Positions 14,018-15,097 of a DNA stretch of 15,097 bases are shown piece by piece. The notes beneath the pieces are model-generated. The model did no database searches. It saw only the letters and a program-made list of their open reading frames with translations, and was not told the origin of the DNA. The stretch is taken from contig DCHA01000042.1 in assembly GCA_002315535.1 (NCBI GenBank), positions 2,087 to 17,183 on the forward strand. The letters run 5' to 3'. Each line of letters starts with the position of its first letter. The first letter of the stretch is position 1. Origin of the DNA: Firmicutes bacterium UBA1764 (GTDB lineage: Bacteria > Bacillota > Clostridia > Peptostreptococcales > Anaerovoracaceae). The translations under genes were made by a program, and so were the position numbers.

Positions 14018-14439
14018 TGGATAAAATATTTTTCATTCCGTATGATGATATTAATGTCGGGGACTTTGCAAGCCGTACATCAGTAATTACTGATGTTCTT
14101 GTTCGAGATTTCTCAAGAGTAATTGGTGATACAAATTCTTTTCATGTGAGTGATGAAAGTGCCGCAATCACAGTTTTTAAAACCAGGATTGCTCATGGAG
14201 TTCATCTTTTAGCATATATATCATGCTTAATCGGGCAAGAATTGCCTGGATTCGGTACAATTTACTGCTCCCATGAGTTCGTATTTCATAAGCCTGTATA
14301 TATCGGAGACAGCATTACTGTTCACATTCAGGTTATTGAAAAACTTGACCACCGACAGATTAAACTCAAGACTGAAATTAAGGATTCAAAGGATGAATTG
14401 GTATTTGACGGCATTGCCGTTGTAAAAACATATAAATAG
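14017..14439 (+). CDS. MaoC-like hot-dog hydratase/dehydratase (first of two)
   Basis: This is a single-domain protein of 140 residues with the MaoC / (R)-enoyl-CoA hydratase fold. The hydratase motif is present as GDTNSFHVSDESA (37-49), with D38, N40 and H43 in the catalytic positions; the usual Pro after Asn is Ser. Other family stretches are RIAHGVHLLAYIS (57-69), LPGFGTIYCSHEFVFHKPVYIGD (77-99, read as LPGFGTIY then the HKPVYIGD turn) and VFDGIAVV (129-136). It would add or remove water on a CoA thioester. The ATG at 14017 overlaps the previous stop by one base; another in-frame ATG at 14002 lies inside the KAS III-like gene and is also possible (five more residues). Confidence 0.86.
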   Translation: MDKIFFIPYDDINVGDFASRTSVITDVLVRDFSRVIGDTNSFHVSDESAAITVFKTRIAHGVHLLAYISCLIGQELPGFGTIYCSHEFVFHKPVYIGDSITVHIQVIEKLDHRQIKLKTEIKDSKDELVFDGIAVVKTYK

Positions 14440-14452
14440 CAGAGGCTTTTTT

Positions 14453-14869
14453 ATGAAAGGTTTAACAATAAAAGAAATTGAAATAGGCCAAAAGGCTTGC
14501 TTTGAAAAAACAATAACTGAGACAGATGTTTATTTGTTTGCAGGAATTACGGGTGACCTAAATCCCGCACATTTAAATGCTAAAAGTTGTTCTGAAACAA
14601 TGTTTAAAAAACAGATTGCTCACGGAGCTCTCAGTTCGGGGCTGGTTTCAGCTGTACTTGGAATGCAACTTCCGGGTCCCGGAACAATCTATATTTCTCA
14701 GTTAAGTAAATTTACTTCGCCGGTTTATTTCGGTGACACAATAAAAGCAGAGGTTGAAGTAATTGAAAAAATTGAGGAAAAGAATCGTATTAAACTTAGA
14801 ACAACTTGCGTAAACCAAGAAGGAAAAATGGTCCTTGATGGTGAAGCGTTGGTTATGCCACCAAAATAA
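14453..14869 (+). CDS. MaoC-like (R)-specific enoyl-CoA hydratase (second of two)
   Basis: This protein of 138 residues is close in plan to the preceding one. The (R)-hydratase motif is canonical: AGITGDLNPAHLN (30-42) with D35, N37 and H40. QIAHGALSSGLVSAVLG (54-70), LPGPGTIYISQ (73-83) and SPVYFGDTI (89-97) complete the PhaJ/MaoC pattern. It likely hydrates 2-enoyl-CoA to (R)-3-hydroxyacyl-CoA or the reverse. The start has AGAGG 8 nt upstream and lies 13 nt after the previous stop. The two copies may form a heteromer or act on different chain lengths. It is the last gene of the operon. Confidence 0.9.
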   Translation: MKGLTIKEIEIGQKACFEKTITETDVYLFAGITGDLNPAHLNAKSCSETMFKKQIAHGALSSGLVSAVLGMQLPGPGTIYISQLSKFTSPVYFGDTIKAEVEVIEKIEEKNRIKLRTTCVNQEGKMVLDGEALVMPPK

Positions 14870-14892
14870 GTAATAAGTTTAAAGTGATTTAG

Positions 14893-14956
14893 ACATAGAC
14901 CACTCCTAAAAACCTATGTAGACTAACTGCCTGTGTTAACACAGGCAGTTAGTCTT
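14893..14956 (+). terminator. Hairpin pair with a 16-bp perfect stem, probable operon end
   Basis: AGACTAACTGCCTGTG (14920-14935) pairs perfectly with 14940-14955 over a TTAA loop. A smaller ACATAG/CTATGT stem (14893-14898 with 14914-14919) abuts it. The T run after the main stem is poor, so it may be an inefficient terminator or a processing and stability hairpin. The position between the hydratase operon and the next gene favours termination. Confidence 0.55.
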
Positions 14957-14998
14957 ATAAGATAAATAATTGAATAATTATCCAAGGAGGATATATTA

Positions 14999-15097
14999 AT
15001 GAATGGCGTTCTTGTTTGGGTTGCTCCTATTATCGGTGCAGTAGCCCTTGTTGTTGCCCTCGTACTTGCTAACTGGATTGGCAAGCAGGATGCTGGT
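14999..15097 (+). CDS. hppA: Start of a probable membrane-bound ion-pumping pyrophosphatase (partial)
   Basis: Only 33 codons are in the window. An ideal AAGGAGG (14984-14990) lies 8 nt before the ATG. The visible residues begin MNGVLVWVAPIIGAVALVV and continue into ALVLANWIGKQDAG. They form one membrane helix followed by a KQDAG stretch that resembles the first helix and the KxDxGT turn of membrane pyrophosphatases (HppA), which hydrolyse PPi and pump sodium or protons. The match is from memory of the family and rests on little sequence, so another membrane protein is possible. If correct, it would consume PPi made by the acyl-CoA synthetase upstream. Confidence 0.6.
   Translation, partial: MNGVLVWVAPIIGAVALVVALVLANWIGKQDAG

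Noticed and set aside
1..15097. CRISPR arrays, insertion sequences, tRNA or rRNA genes, phage genes
   Set aside because: No regularly spaced repeats, transposase or integrase motifs, tRNA cloverleaf or rRNA sequence were seen.

Overview
The window looks like chromosomal DNA of a strictly anaerobic, Gram-positive-type bacterium of the Clostridia (Bacillota). The reasons are moderately AT-rich DNA, strong GGAGG ribosome binding sites, a lipoprotein-type solute-binding protein, a tungstate (Tup-type) rather than molybdate (Mod-type) transporter, and a probable membrane pyrophosphatase gene at the right edge. The placement is inferred from style and gene content; no species is claimed.

Left block (1-8330): the 3' end of an unrecognised gene runs into a shared convergent terminator. 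Next comes a divergently organised pterin-cofactor (molybdopterin, Mo or W) region. On the minus strand lie moeA and a moeA-PBP fusion gene, overlapping by 11 nt. On the plus strand lie tupA, tupB, tupC, moaA, moaC and moaE, closely packed or overlapping and ending at a strong terminator. The set imports tungstate (or molybdate), makes cyclic pyranopterin (MoaA, MoaC), sulfurates it (MoaE, whose partner MoaD is not here) and inserts metal (the MoeA proteins). The roughly 220-nt gap between moeA and tupA carries a plus promoter and two dyads that could be metal- or cofactor-responsive operators. The most striking protein is TupA: by eye it is circularly permuted, with the segment that normally ends a TupA placed directly after the lipoprotein linker.

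Middle (8330-9400): an AT-rich regulatory region, a TetR/AcrR-type regulator gene, its terminator, and a second promoter region. A 19-bp motif with one mismatch occurs both upstream of the regulator gene and upstream of the next operon. Nested TCATG/CATGA palindromes sit in front of the regulator.

Right block (9401-14869): an operon for a small four-helix membrane protein, a sodium:solute symporter, an AMP-forming acyl-CoA synthetase, a KAS III/thiolase-fold enzyme with a Cys-His-His rather than Cys-His-Asn catalytic set, and two tandem MaoC hot-dog hydratases. I read it as a regulated cassette for uptake, CoA activation and C-C bond or hydration chemistry on an unidentified carboxylic acid. 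It lacks a ketoreductase, acyl-CoA dehydrogenase and ACP, so it does not match a standard fatty-acid synthesis or beta-oxidation cluster. Competing hairpins between the symporter and ligase genes could control ligase translation. A 16-bp perfect hairpin separates this block from a partial gene whose first 33 residues resemble an ion-pumping pyrophosphatase, which could recover energy from PPi made by the ligase.
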